From Panonychus citri (lineage: Eukaryota; Arthropoda; Arachnida; Trombidiformes; Tetranychidae), in NCBI RefSeq assembly GCF_014898815.1, contig NW_026515546.1, forward strand, positions 3,148,501 to 3,212,500: DNA of 64,000 nucleotides. Direction: 5' to 3'. Both the position numbers and the translations under genes were made by a program. This document shows, piece by piece, positions 13,138-24,400 of this stretch. Numbering within the stretch: position 1 is the first letter of the stretch; the number at the start of each line of letters is the position of its first letter. The notes beneath the pieces are model-generated. The model saw only the letters and a list, made by a program, of their open reading frames with translations, made no database searches and was not told the origin of the DNA.

Positions 13138-13624
13138 ATTCAAATCCATAACCTTGTATAAAAAATGAAAAAGAACAATTTTAAATTAAATGACAATGAC
13201 AATACTTGAAAGAAGAAAATAAATCAATCATTGTAAATAATATAAATGTATCTCTTTGAAGATGGCGCTTCTCTAATGGAGATGAAAAAATCGAGGGAAA
13301 AAATCAAATCATATGTTAGACAAACAAATTGATGATTTTTAATGAATTTAAATCTTACTCGATTAGTAATATTAATAATTAACTAATCTAATTCATCTTC
13401 AATTTGTTTTCTTCCAGTGATTAACAGTTTGAAAAATTTACTTACCTGATGATTTGGATCTTATTTTGATGATTACAATCTCTGTCAAGTGTTTGATCGG
13501 CTTGGTTTTGTTTTTTTTATTTGTATTGCCAAGCTGATCAATTGTGTCCGTAACTTAAGTTTCACTTTTTTTTTTTTACTTACATCGAATTTTTGTCCTC
13601 TGTTGACTCTCTTTATTGAGAAAA
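13138..13624 (+). other. Intergenic, EXTL3 3' end and PPIE 5' leader
   Basis: About 490 bases without coding signal. An AATAAA at 13219-13224 may be the EXTL3 polyadenylation signal. The right end is pyrimidine-rich (T-run near 13567-13577) and leads into the PPIE start. No other element is evident. Confidence 0.45.
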
Positions 13625-14683
13625 ATGTCTGCTAACAAAAGGATCATCTATGTTGGTGGATTGGCTGAAGAGGTTGATGAAAAAACTTTGAACGCTGCTT
13701 TTATACCTTTTGGTGATATAATTGATATTAATCTGCCCATTGATTTTGCTTCACAAAAACATCGTGGATTTGCCTTCATTGAATTTGAATCAGCTGAAGA
13801 TGCTGCTTATGCTATTGACAATATGAATGAATCAGAAATCTTTGGGAAAACAGTTCGGGTTAATATTGCTAAACCTCTTAAACTCAAAGAAGGTTCAGCT
13901 CGACCAGTTTGGTCAGATGATCAATGGCTCCAGAAACACTCTGGGGCCGCTGGTGATGAGATTAAAGGTGATAAAGAAGATGGTGAAACGAAAGATAAAG
14001 ATGAGGTAAGACTAGAAGATGGGATGAGTTTTAATGACAATCACTTTTCTTTTTTTTCCAATTGTGTTCGCTGGATAAACGCCATTTCATGTTTTTTTCT
14101 TCTCATTCCATGCACAGGTTATTGAAGAAATTGCTGACGATGTAAATACTGATTTGGAATCTGAAAAACAAGAAGTTGCTCGATTAAAATCCAATCCACA
14201 AGTTTACTTTGACATACGAATTGATGGACAGTTCAGTGGACGTATACGAATAATGTTGAGGAAAGATGTTGCTCCATTAACGTGTGAAAATTTTCGCTGC
14301 CTTTGTACTCACGAGAAAGGTTTTGGTTACAAAGGAAGTGTTTTCCATAGGATAATTCCAAGCTTTATGATTCAAGGAGGTGATTTACTAATGGTGATGG
14401 AACCGGTGGAAAGTCAATCTATGGGAAAAAATTTGAAGATGAAAATTTTACTTTAAAACATAGTGTTTCCGGGTTACTTTCTATGGCCAATTCAGGTCCA
14501 AACACCAATGGATCACAGTTTTTCATTACAACAGCTCGAACTGAATGGTTAGATGGTAAACATGTTGTCTTTGGTCAAGTTGTCCAAGGAATGGAAGTTG
14601 TCAAAAGGATTGAAACTTGTGGAAACAAATCAGGTAAACCAACTAAAAAAGTTGTAATAGCAAATTGTGGTGAACTTATATAA
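13625..14683 (+). CDS. PPIE: RRM-cyclophilin peptidyl-prolyl isomerase E, one frame break
   Basis: Exons are 13625-14005 and 14118-14683, with an intron of 112 bp. The ATG at 13625 gives MSANKRIIYVGGLAEEV. Residues 5-85 form an RRM (RNP2 IYVGGL, RNP1 HRGFAFIEF) followed by the PPIE signature RPVWSDDQWLQKHSG. The second exon carries the cyclophilin domain (ENFRCLCTHEKGFGYKGSVFHRIIPSFMIQGGD, then MANSGPNTNGSQFFITT and WLDGKHVVFGQV). PPIE is a nuclear spliceosome-associated isomerase. The active-site FHRIIP, QGGD and FFITT motifs are present. The cyclophilin domain is interrupted at the T-run 14384-14386 by the equivalent of one missing base. Both flanks match cyclophilins in their own frames, so the full product would be about 315 residues (human 301). 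Confidence 0.93.
14381..14390 (+). other. Frame break in PPIE cyclophilin domain
   Basis: After MIQGGD the first frame leaves cyclophilin homology and stops at 14454-14456. The next frame immediately continues the canonical cyclophilin sequence (TNGDGTGGKSIYG-type motif). One T is missing relative to a continuous frame. Confidence 0.8.
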
Positions 14684-15512
14684 AATAAAATTCAATCTAA
14701 TTATTATTATACATTAAAATATATCAAATTAACTTATATTCAACTAATTCGGTGAGACTGTCATCAGAACAGAGTAAATACAAAAAAAAACCAGAACTTT
14801 GAAATCAAATCAAACATCTTAACAACATATTCCAAAATAGCAAAGAAATTACAATAAAAACCTTAATTCGATCAACTTTAACTATAATAATAAATGTAAC
14901 AAGACGAAAAATTTTCACATGAATAATTGATGAGATAATTTTACCAAAGCTCCTTAGTAACAAAACTTGAAACATTATAAACCATAATGGCGACAATTAG
15001 TCTTACATTAGTTGGACAATTAGATAGTTAAAAGTTAATTACAAACCTTAGAATTTGATCTTGTGAAAGAATAATAATTAACAATTAAGAATAGAAAGAA
15101 ATTCTAATTTAATATTAACCAAAAAGAATGAGAAAAATTGAACAATTAAAAGAGAATTTAAAACAATTTAAATTAGTAAGAGAAAAGAAAGAGAAACAAA
15201 GTGATTGAAATGAAAGAGAAAAGAAAGAGAACAATTGGCGAAAGGGGTAACCGAAAGTCTGTCGTCAATTAGTTTCCATGGCAACGAAGTGGAGAAGAAC
15301 AAAAATCTTAAATTCTTTTTTATTTTCTTTACTTTCGCCATTAAATGTTACACTTTTTTTCTTTCTTTGATTTTGATTAACTTTCTCTCTCTCTCTCTCA
15401 AGTTAATTTGACAATTTTTCGTTTGTTTAGTGGTAATTTAGTTAATTGTAATTTCTTTTCTGTATTAATCGATAAAATCTGTTGTTAATCGCTGTTGATT
15501 TAAGAGAAAAAA
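14684..15512. other. Intergenic between PPIE and HSF-like gene
   Basis: AT-rich sequence with AATAAA at 14685-14690, directly after the PPIE stop, as a plausible polyadenylation signal. A short (CT)n tract lies at about 15386-15399 in the presumed leader of the HSF-like gene. No exon or RNA gene was recognised. Confidence 0.45.
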
Positions 15513-16299
15513 ATGGCTGATATTTCACTTCATTGTCGACGTCGTCATTGTTCATCGCGAAAATTGAAACAAAAGTTTCCTGATAAATTGTGGTCAGTGG
15601 TTTGTGATGAAAATGAAGATTCATGTATGTGGAATACTGTTGGAGACTCATTGTTAATTAACAAGAATAAATTTTCTCAAAGATTCTTAACTAATTCTAA
15701 TGGACTTTTTCGTACATCAAAATTTAAGTCTTTTGTGAGACAATTGAATCTTTATGGTTTCCGTAAGGTTAACAAAATGAGACGACGAGATCATGAGATT
15801 TGGTGGCAGTATCAGAATGAAAATTTTACCCGAGATCATCCTGAATTGTTAAAATTGATCAAACGAAAAGCCAATTTAGAGGATTACTATGATTGGAAAT
15901 TGTTCCAAACCAAGGAATAGAAGAAAGTTTGTACCTGCCCCTATGGATCTGCGTTTGGCTCTTTTGGATGATTCATGTGACAAAGTCAGTCAAGAGCAAG
16001 AAAATGAAGTGATCAAAGAGAAAATAAGTGACAATCTACCAATTAACATTGGAAGTATGAATCTAACATTTTCTGATGATGAAGAATCTCGACCAGCTCT
16101 TGACTTGGAGCCATTTACGATCAGCATTCCATTATCCCAGAAGCAAATGTGGGAAAACAATGAAAACTACTTGACATTTTCGTTATTTCCTGATTTACCA
16201 TCTTCCCAAGAAGCCAATCCACAATTGGATAATCACAATGATGAAAATATTTCACCAAGCAAATCTGAAAATTCTCTACACTCTGAATATTCATTCTAA
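15513..16299 (+). CDS. HSF-family DNA-binding protein (HSFY/HSF5-like), one frame break
   Basis: Residues about 20-120 form a heat-shock-factor-type winged-helix DNA-binding domain: FPDKLWSVVCDE, WNTVGDSLLINKNKF, FRTSKFKSFVRQLNLYGFRKV (the recognition helix), and NENFTRDHPELLKLIKRK. This fold binds nGAAn elements in classical HSFs. The downstream part is acidic and serine-rich and lacks an obvious heptad-repeat trimerisation region, which suggests an HSFY/HSF5-type factor rather than canonical HSF1. No intron is present. The frame of the DNA-binding domain stops at 15918-15920, while an overlapping frame from 15889 continues to 16299. The shift equals one extra base, possibly in the A-run 15907-15909. 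With it the protein would be about 261 residues. Alternatively the short 135-residue product is real. Confidence 0.8.
15889..15920 (+). other. Frame break in HSF-like gene
   Basis: Two reading frames overlap here. The upstream one carries the HSF domain and ends at TAG. The downstream one (from KFVPAPMDLRLALLDD) is acidic, has coding-like composition, and is open for 136 codons. Confidence 0.6.
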
Positions 16300-16783
16300 T
16301 CCACAAAATTCCGAAATCAATAGATGGACCATAGGAAAATTTCGTTGCGTTTCATCAATCGTTAATAATAAGTGAATTTATTTATCATGTTTACAATCAA
16401 ATAATTAATTAAGCAAATTTTTTTTTCTTCTTTTCACAAATAATCAATAACATTATTATTAATATTTTTTCTTTTTGATCATATATTTATAGAGACATTT
16501 ATATATATATTATATAAATAATAATTATCAAAATGCAGATTAGAGCACAAGCTTTGAAGGCTTGAGCAAATGAGTAAATTCATGAGAAATTATTTTCATC
16601 AATAATCTGATTTCTCATTTATATCAATATGTAAGATGTTACATAAAATCATCAACAATTTAAAGATTAAATCAAATTTCCACTGCAATAAAATAGCATC
16701 GACTTATGTGTCCATCCAATTATATTTTCTCAACAATTTCCAATTCAGATAAAGTTAATCATCTTTAACCCTTCGAGTTGATC
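16300..16783. other. Convergent 3' intergenic region
   Basis: This short AT-rich spacer lies between the stop codons of the convergent HSF-like gene (plus) and ARHGEF17 (minus). It contains TA-rich stretches near 16500-16520 and must hold both 3' UTRs. Nothing else is seen. Confidence 0.5.
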
Positions 16784-18426
16784 TTAAACCTGCCAAAGGA
16801 GCAAATGATTGGTACTATCGTCCCGACCCACCGAATCTGTGTGACCAAAGTTGGAAAAATCTTCGTACCCATCGCCCCCCGAGATGACCAGGATTTTGGT
16901 GACTTTCGATGTCGATTGAGTGGCGACCGGTTGACTTAACGGTCGTTTTGACGGAGAAGCAAAAGATTTGGCATTGGAATGAAACAGGTCATAAGGACTA
17001 TCGTGATGATGATGGTGGTGATGGTGATGACTGGAAGCAGATGAAACCATTGACTGAGAAGCGGATGAAGTGGTCGCTTTGGGTGTTAACTGGATGGACG
17101 AAGGGACTTCAACTGTGGTCAAGAATCTTACATGGCCTGTGTGTCCATGGGGAATTCCTGAAACATTGGGAGAGGAAACATCAACGGAGGTCGTCGATGG
17201 TGTGATTAGAGGTGAAGAAAGAGTCATTATGGTTCCGGCTGAGGTTCCAATCCAGAGAAGATCTTTACAGGCCAAAAGAGCGGTAATTCGTAGACAGGCT
17301 GCTTTGTGTTGTCTGATTATCTCATCGCAAGTGGCCAACATTCGGGTTACCGCTGGGGCGACATCGGTCTCAAGGAGACACTCGTAACTTGTACCATGAT
17401 AAAGTTTAAGAATCGATGATCCTTGAGATGAGATCCAAACCCCAAGACCCGATGAGACCATTCCAAGGACAATCTTATCCGAATCGCTATTGATCACTAA
17501 ACACTTTTCAACTTCCAGTGTTGATGTTGAAAGTACTTTGACTTGATTGGCCACCGAACACCAAAGTTTCCCTGCAACCGGGAGTATCTTTTGTATTGGA
17601 CCGCTGTCGATAGTGTACAGTTTATGATCTGATGTTGACCAATTACCATTGTTGCCGTCCCGTTGGAAAACAACTATTTGACCGTTGGATAGACCAGAGT
17701 AAACGCTATTGTCCAGATAAATGATACAATAAACTGTCGCCGGTAATTGAATTTTCTGCTTATTTTTACGGATTCGGATGTTTTCGTTGCAATTGTAAAT
17801 GTAAATGTATCCGTCTTCCGTTCCAAGCCACATGGTGGGCTGATTTGTTTCCGAATCGATTGAGTGACATGAGTCAACCGGCGATTGTGAGGTTTCCGTG
17901 GTACTTGGAGGAGGTGGTGGGGGAAGACGAAGTGAATTGAGATCAGAAGATGAAGGTTGTTGCTCCTCGGTGGGTGATGATTCCGTTTCATCGTCCGAAG
18001 AACCAGAATCTAATTGAAATTGACTTGATGAGGAGCGACCACCGATTGATCGGTGAGATGATGGACAATCACCACCACCACCACCATTACCACCGCCACT
18101 CCCTCCACCAACAATATCATTTTGATTATAATTTGTCGTTGTAGTTGATTGTTTACTTTTGGTTGAAGGTGTTGGTGTTAATGAACGGGAAGGTGAAGTG
18201 GTTGTCGATGTCGAGGTGGCCGAAAGTGATTCAGGTCGATTATTAACCGATGAAGATATGACTAGAAATGAATTTGATGAAGGTGGTGGTGAACTTTGGA
18301 TGGAGGCAGAGGATAAATTTGACAATGAGGGAGTTGAACAGGTTGATGTTAATATTGAACAATTGGTGGCAACTTCCGTTTCCGTTCCTTCTAGTCCACT
18401 GGTTTCACTTAATGATAACGGTTCCT
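16784..18426 (-). CDS. ARHGEF17: ARHGEF17 last exon: low-complexity linker and beta-propeller
   Basis: It begins after TCTCAG (acceptor at 18427-18428), with EEPLSLSETSGLEG, then Ser/Pro/Gly-rich linker sequence, and the WD-like propeller from PTMWLGTEDGYIYIYN onward. A poly-His run (nine His) interrupts the propeller before KVTKILVISGGDGYEDF. The stop codon TAA is at 16784-16786. Phase at its 5' edge does not fit the upstream exon 20711-20343 directly, so a small exon is probably missing between them. Confidence 0.85.
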
Positions 18427-21400
18427 CTGAGACATATGACCGACGTAAGGAAACAGGATAACAACTTGATGACCATCATGATAATAAGAGGATGAAGCAA
18501 AAAAAAACCAAAGTGGACAAAGATGAAGATGAAAAAAAGAATCAGAAAAAAAAGATAATAAATTAGATCAAATCAATATAATGATTAGAGTGCAAAGACT
18601 AGTAATTTATCTGATTATGTGTACATAATAATTTAGCAAATGATGGAAACAAATTATTGTGATTTACTTTATTTAGACAATCAAAGTTTTACCATCACTT
18701 TGGTTGTGTGTGATCAGGATCATTTATTTGTTTCCATGAAAATGACCAACATCAATTATTATCATCAAACTGAATCAACTAATTTCCCATTAACCTTTTA
18801 TCATTGTTTCCATTGGGTAACAATTGCCAAACAATTAACAGTTACAATCTGTTTCAATTCAGTTTAACTGTTAATCACATTTAATCAACTCTTTTTTGTT
18901 TCTTCTTCTATTATCATTATCGTTATTACCTACTGAGTCTGATAATCATCATCATCATTTGCATGATGGTTATGATTATGTTCAGATGATGAAGCTAATC
19001 AAAAATAATCATCATCAACATGAAAATCCTAGATAATTGATTGAGTCTGTTAACCATATACACGATAATTTAGATATATAACTAAATTAACTTTATTATT
19101 ATTAACCAGTGATGATAATAAAAAGTAAATTACTCACGAAGAGTGAAAGTTAAATTGAGTAAACAATTACGGAGGCAAACATTTTTCCACTTTAAACAAT
19201 TTAAACTAATCAGCTGTTGGTCTTAATTTTATCAATCAAATTAATCACACTCAAAGGATATAATTTATTCATTACAATAAATGACAAAACACCAATGACA
19301 ACAATTGATTTAAATTGTTGATATTCAGCAGATTATTTTAATCTTAATAAAAATTTACTTCAGTTTTGTATTATTATGTTAATCAAGTTGATTAACAATT
19401 TAAATAACTAATAACAATTCACCTCGAGAAAGAAAAATAAATTAGCACTTCTAATGAATGAAAACTATTAAAACAACAAAAAAAGTTATAATAACAATAA
19501 TCAAGTTAATCATTTCCATCAAAATTAACATGATAATGATTAAAATTAACTCACTTAAAATGTTTACAATGAAGTGATTAAAATTTATGGGGAAAAAATA
19601 AAGAAAAAGACAATTAAAACTGATGATTAGATTAAGATGATGGTTGAAAGCAAATTAAAATGAAGTTAATTGTGAATCTTACAATTGTTAGTATAATGAT
19701 TATACTGATTATTGATTAAACTACAAATAAGGTTAATTTAAATTGTTGACTAAATCTGATAGTAAATATTAAATTGGTTCAACATCAATTGGAAACTAAC
19801 AATCAAACTGAATCAAATTTAATAGTTGAAACTTATTCTTGTGTAAAATTGAACAATCAAGCAATTTAATAGTAACAATAACAACAGTTAAGTGCAAGTG
19901 AGTGAGTTAAATGTGTTACCAATTGGGAGAGATGATAAAATTCAAGAAGATAATCAAGATAAGTGAGAAAATACTTCAAGGGAGTGGGTGGGGAGGGTGA
20001 GGCTCATCATCAGGGTGGGAGCAGAGTAAGTGTCAGGATTGTCATGGTAATAATATTATTTTTGCTTGGACACCATTTTTTCATGTAATTTTATCAAGAG
20101 TATAAATTGTCTCAATGAGCAATTTAACAGGAACACGAAAATGATGATAATCAATTGTTCAAACAATCAATAGTTTCTCATACGAGTCTTTAGATTAAAT
20201 AATATGAATAATATAAAAAAAAATGAAATAATCAACAAGGAATTGAGGTGAAAACATGAGACGAGGGAAAATTACTGTTGATTATGTTTGCGTGTTTTTG
20301 GTTAACAATTAACCATTAGAAAAGGTGAATTAAATTGCTTACTTATTGTTGGTTGTCATTGAAGGTATTGCGGTGACACAAAGGATTCGTGAATTACAAA
20401 CACCATTACATGAGGCGACTGTTGGTGTTGGGTGTAAGGTGAGTATGCAAACTTGACCTACGTAACCGTCTGAGTTACAGATCCAAATATCTTTCAAATT
20501 GTATTGATTGTAACGAAGGGTGGGCGAGGCACAGGTAAATTGTAGGCCAGCACGAGTTTTACGAATTGGAAGGCTGAGTAAAAATTCTGGTGGAAGTTTC
20601 TGATTAGAGGACATGGCGAGTCTTTTCTTTGCTTCGGTTAACGCTGATTCCCATGTGGATCGTTTCTCGGTGCTGGGAAACATGATCGTTAGATTATCGA
20701 CAACTTCACTGCTGAGAGCAAATAAAAGAGAAGAAGAAGAGAGAAAAAAAAATCATAAGAGGGAGAAAAAAAATCGACAAACAATAGAACTTTTCAGTCT
20801 CTAGACTGTAAAAGGAGCGAAAAATCAATGAGATGATGATGATGATTTCTTCCTTTCATCATCATGAACACAGATAATAAACAATAAATGAAGGCAACTG
20901 TCAATAAGGGTGGGAAATAGCATGATTTCAGCTACGGAATTCAAGCCATGGAATAAGAAAAAAAAACTTTCTCTTCTTTGATTGCTTACTCTTTACTCTA
21001 TCTCTAAGGATGCTCACTGTTCACACATTCTTTTTAGGGAATTCAGTCAATAGTAATGATGATAATCATCATAACAATGGTAATAATGATGATAAAAGAT
21101 GATGGTGATGATAATAAATGTGTAAACGTAAAAAAATACATATCCACATTTATGGACTTTGAAAGGTTGTAAGGTAAAGTTAACCAGGTAAAGGTTTTCG
21201 TCTACAAAGGTTTTGTTTTCATCTTAATGCTCTTGCAAGGTTAATGGTTTTAGAGATGATGTTGATTGATAGGATGATGATGATGATAATAAAAAGGATG
21301 ATAAACAAAAAAAAATCAAAGACAAAAGGTAAGATATTGAGTTAACTTTATCTCCATCTTTGTTCATTATTCTGTTCTTACTGGATTGAGTAATAGTATA

Positions 21401-24400
21401 TTTGTGATGGTCATTGATTCACATTCATGAATCTCATTAGGTTTATATCATTTTTATCATGCAACCTTTTTGTTTGTTCACTGAATTGATTTGATTGTTT
21501 TCATTTCCTATTCATGTTTATATTAGTTTTCACAAAGTAATAAGTAAACTTGGCTTATTGATCAGAAAGAGTGGGAGGAAGACGAGGGATGAGAGAGATC
21601 CAGAGAGTGGACAAAAGTGATACAATGGTCAAGATTATCAAAGATTTACGACTTACGGACTGGTCACTTGAAGTTCAAGTGATAATAATTGGGAATCACT
21701 TGTTTGTTTTTCATTCAAATGTTTGGTTACGTTGTTAATTAAATCTTTAAGAGCTTCATCCAATGTCTGAAATGAAAAGTATAATTAATAGTTAATTTTG
21801 ATATTCTTATTATCATATAAAAAGGATTAGTCAAACAATTAACTCTCGTAATGATCAAGTAAATTTGTTGGGTGTTGGTTTAATTGTTGGCAAGTTAAAT
21901 TTACTTGTTTACAATTAAAGTGTATATGTTTGATTTGTTTGATAGTTTTTTAATATCATCGATAATTATGATTGATCAAATTTTAATTTCTACTTTTAAG
22001 ATGTTAATCATGACTGATTACTGTTTTCAATCAAAATTAAACACTGGTTGATCAAGTTGATTACTCAGGTAATTGTTTTGGTTTTGTTTTTTCATCTCAA
22101 TCATTTTTTTTTCACTATGAAAGAAATGAACTTATATCTTCATTTAACTACTACGATGAATAACTAACGGTAATAATCAAATGTAATTGATAATCTTACC
22201 TGGTGGGAACAATTAAGGTTACCCATAAGATCATTAATTTGATTAAGAGTATTTAGATCTTCCTTTAGATTGTCAATTTCTTTAATTGTTTTCCTCAGGT
22301 TACCATCGTTTCCTCTGGTAATGTCAATCGCTTCCAGTGGAAATCGAGTTAAATATTTATACTTGTTTCCTTCGAGAGCGGCCAAAGGTGAGGGACTGGA
22401 CGAAGCGGAGGAAAACTTCCGGGTGGCACCTCCTTTTTTCTTGATACTGGTGATCAAAAGTAAATCTGAGAAGAGGAAGAGACATCGCTCCTTCTTGGTT
22501 CCAAGGCCTCCGGGTATAGATACAAAATCGAACCTTATAAAGGTTCGATCAGTCGAAGATAACTAAAGAGGCAAGGAAAAAAAAGAGTTTAAACATTCAA
22601 GTTAATTGCTTCTAATTCCGTGAATCAATTGAGTATCATGGAAACTACCAAAACAAACGCATCTGATTGATTGGATAATCTCACTGATTGTTAAGACAAT
22701 TTACCCTTGAAACAATTGGATTAATATTGTAAGAGTTAAATTGATATAAAATCAAAGTATCAATATATTATCCCAATCAACGGTAAGATTGTTATTAAGT
22801 TGAGCGAGAGAGAGTGAGGATAATTGTAAAAGTGACATTTTATCAATTGTTTATTGATAGTCTAAGTTAATCGACTATTAAATGGACTTAAGTTGTTTCA
22901 AAGAATTACTCTCATTTTGTTTGTTTTGCTTCTCTCAGTGATTAATTAATTAATTAAGTGGAGTAAAAATTAGCTCAACAATCAGTTAACTACTTACATC
23001 AATAACACCTTCAATATAATGTTCAATATCCTTAACCTTTTGAGACATTTGCTCTTGTTCAAATGCTTCTCGCTCCATCCGATTGATTTTCATGGCAAGT
23101 TCATGAACTTCTTTGAGACCAAGAAATAGAAGCTGATAATCAGGATGATCAACATTCGTGTGTTTAATTAACTCCTACAATTAAGCCAAAAATTGAACGA
23201 ATCAAATGAAAAACGATCCCAACCAACACAAAAGTTACCAATGTAATCGCATGTAAATGAATGAAGAGAAAGAATTGATTAGTGAAAAAGGTTTAAATTG
23301 TTCACTAATTGTGATTAAATTAATTACTTACCTTAAGTAAAAGCTCATAACGAGGTACACGTTGAACAGGCATAATTAAAATAGCATCCAAACTAAGTTT
23401 TCCTTTGTGTTCCCGAGACATATTCTGATTGTTAATTAACAATTAAAAAAGATCCAAGGATTAAACAGAAAAGGATACAATTAATTATCTACTTTTAACC
23501 GTTGACCTTTAATTATAATAATGGATAAAACTTTTTACTTTGAAAGAGTTGCACTAATCAACTTGATAACCATAATAATAATCAGATGAACTAGATTAAC
23601 TAAAGCAATTTGCTTAATTGTGACTGTTTCATTTGATAGCTATTAAGGTGACCATGATTTTCATCACAATCAATCAACTAATGGCAATTTATGTTAATTT
23701 GATTTGATTATGACTTGCAACATGGTGATGATGGTTATTAAATTAAATTTCAATATTTAAACTAATCATTAACAGTTAAATTAACTTTAAATTGTGCCAA
23801 GAAAATTATGTAAACATCAATCAATAATGTGGTAAATTAATTAGTAGTTAAAAGTTGTTGAAACGATTCAAATTTGATGAGGCAAAAAATTATTTGAAAA
23901 AAAAGTAAATTATATTAATTGTTAACGTTAATTGTAAACATAGATATTGATTTTAGTATTTACAATTAACTGTTATACTGGAAAAGTAATGATAAAAAAA
24001 GGGTTAACACTAACAATTAATCAAATTCACTGAAATCAAAATGATCACAAGGATGAAATTGAACACAATTAAAGTTAATTGTCCAGCCAGTAAATAGTAG
24101 ATTGCAATAAAAAGTTAAATTAATTACTCTCATTGAAATTAAAATTGATAATCATCAGAAACAATTAACTACAAGTGTAAATATGAAAATTGATTAAAAT
24201 TTAGGTAAACAAAATGAGGTGAAAAAAGTTTTCATTGTCTGAAATCAATTAAATGTGATAATTAACTAAATGTAAACAAAATTTGATTGTTTACCGTTAC
24301 TTAATTGTCAGAATAAACTAATCAATAGTTGAATTATCTGGTAATTTGAATTTTAATTAACTTTCTTACCTCTAAATATCGGGCGAACGCTGGTTTAGCT

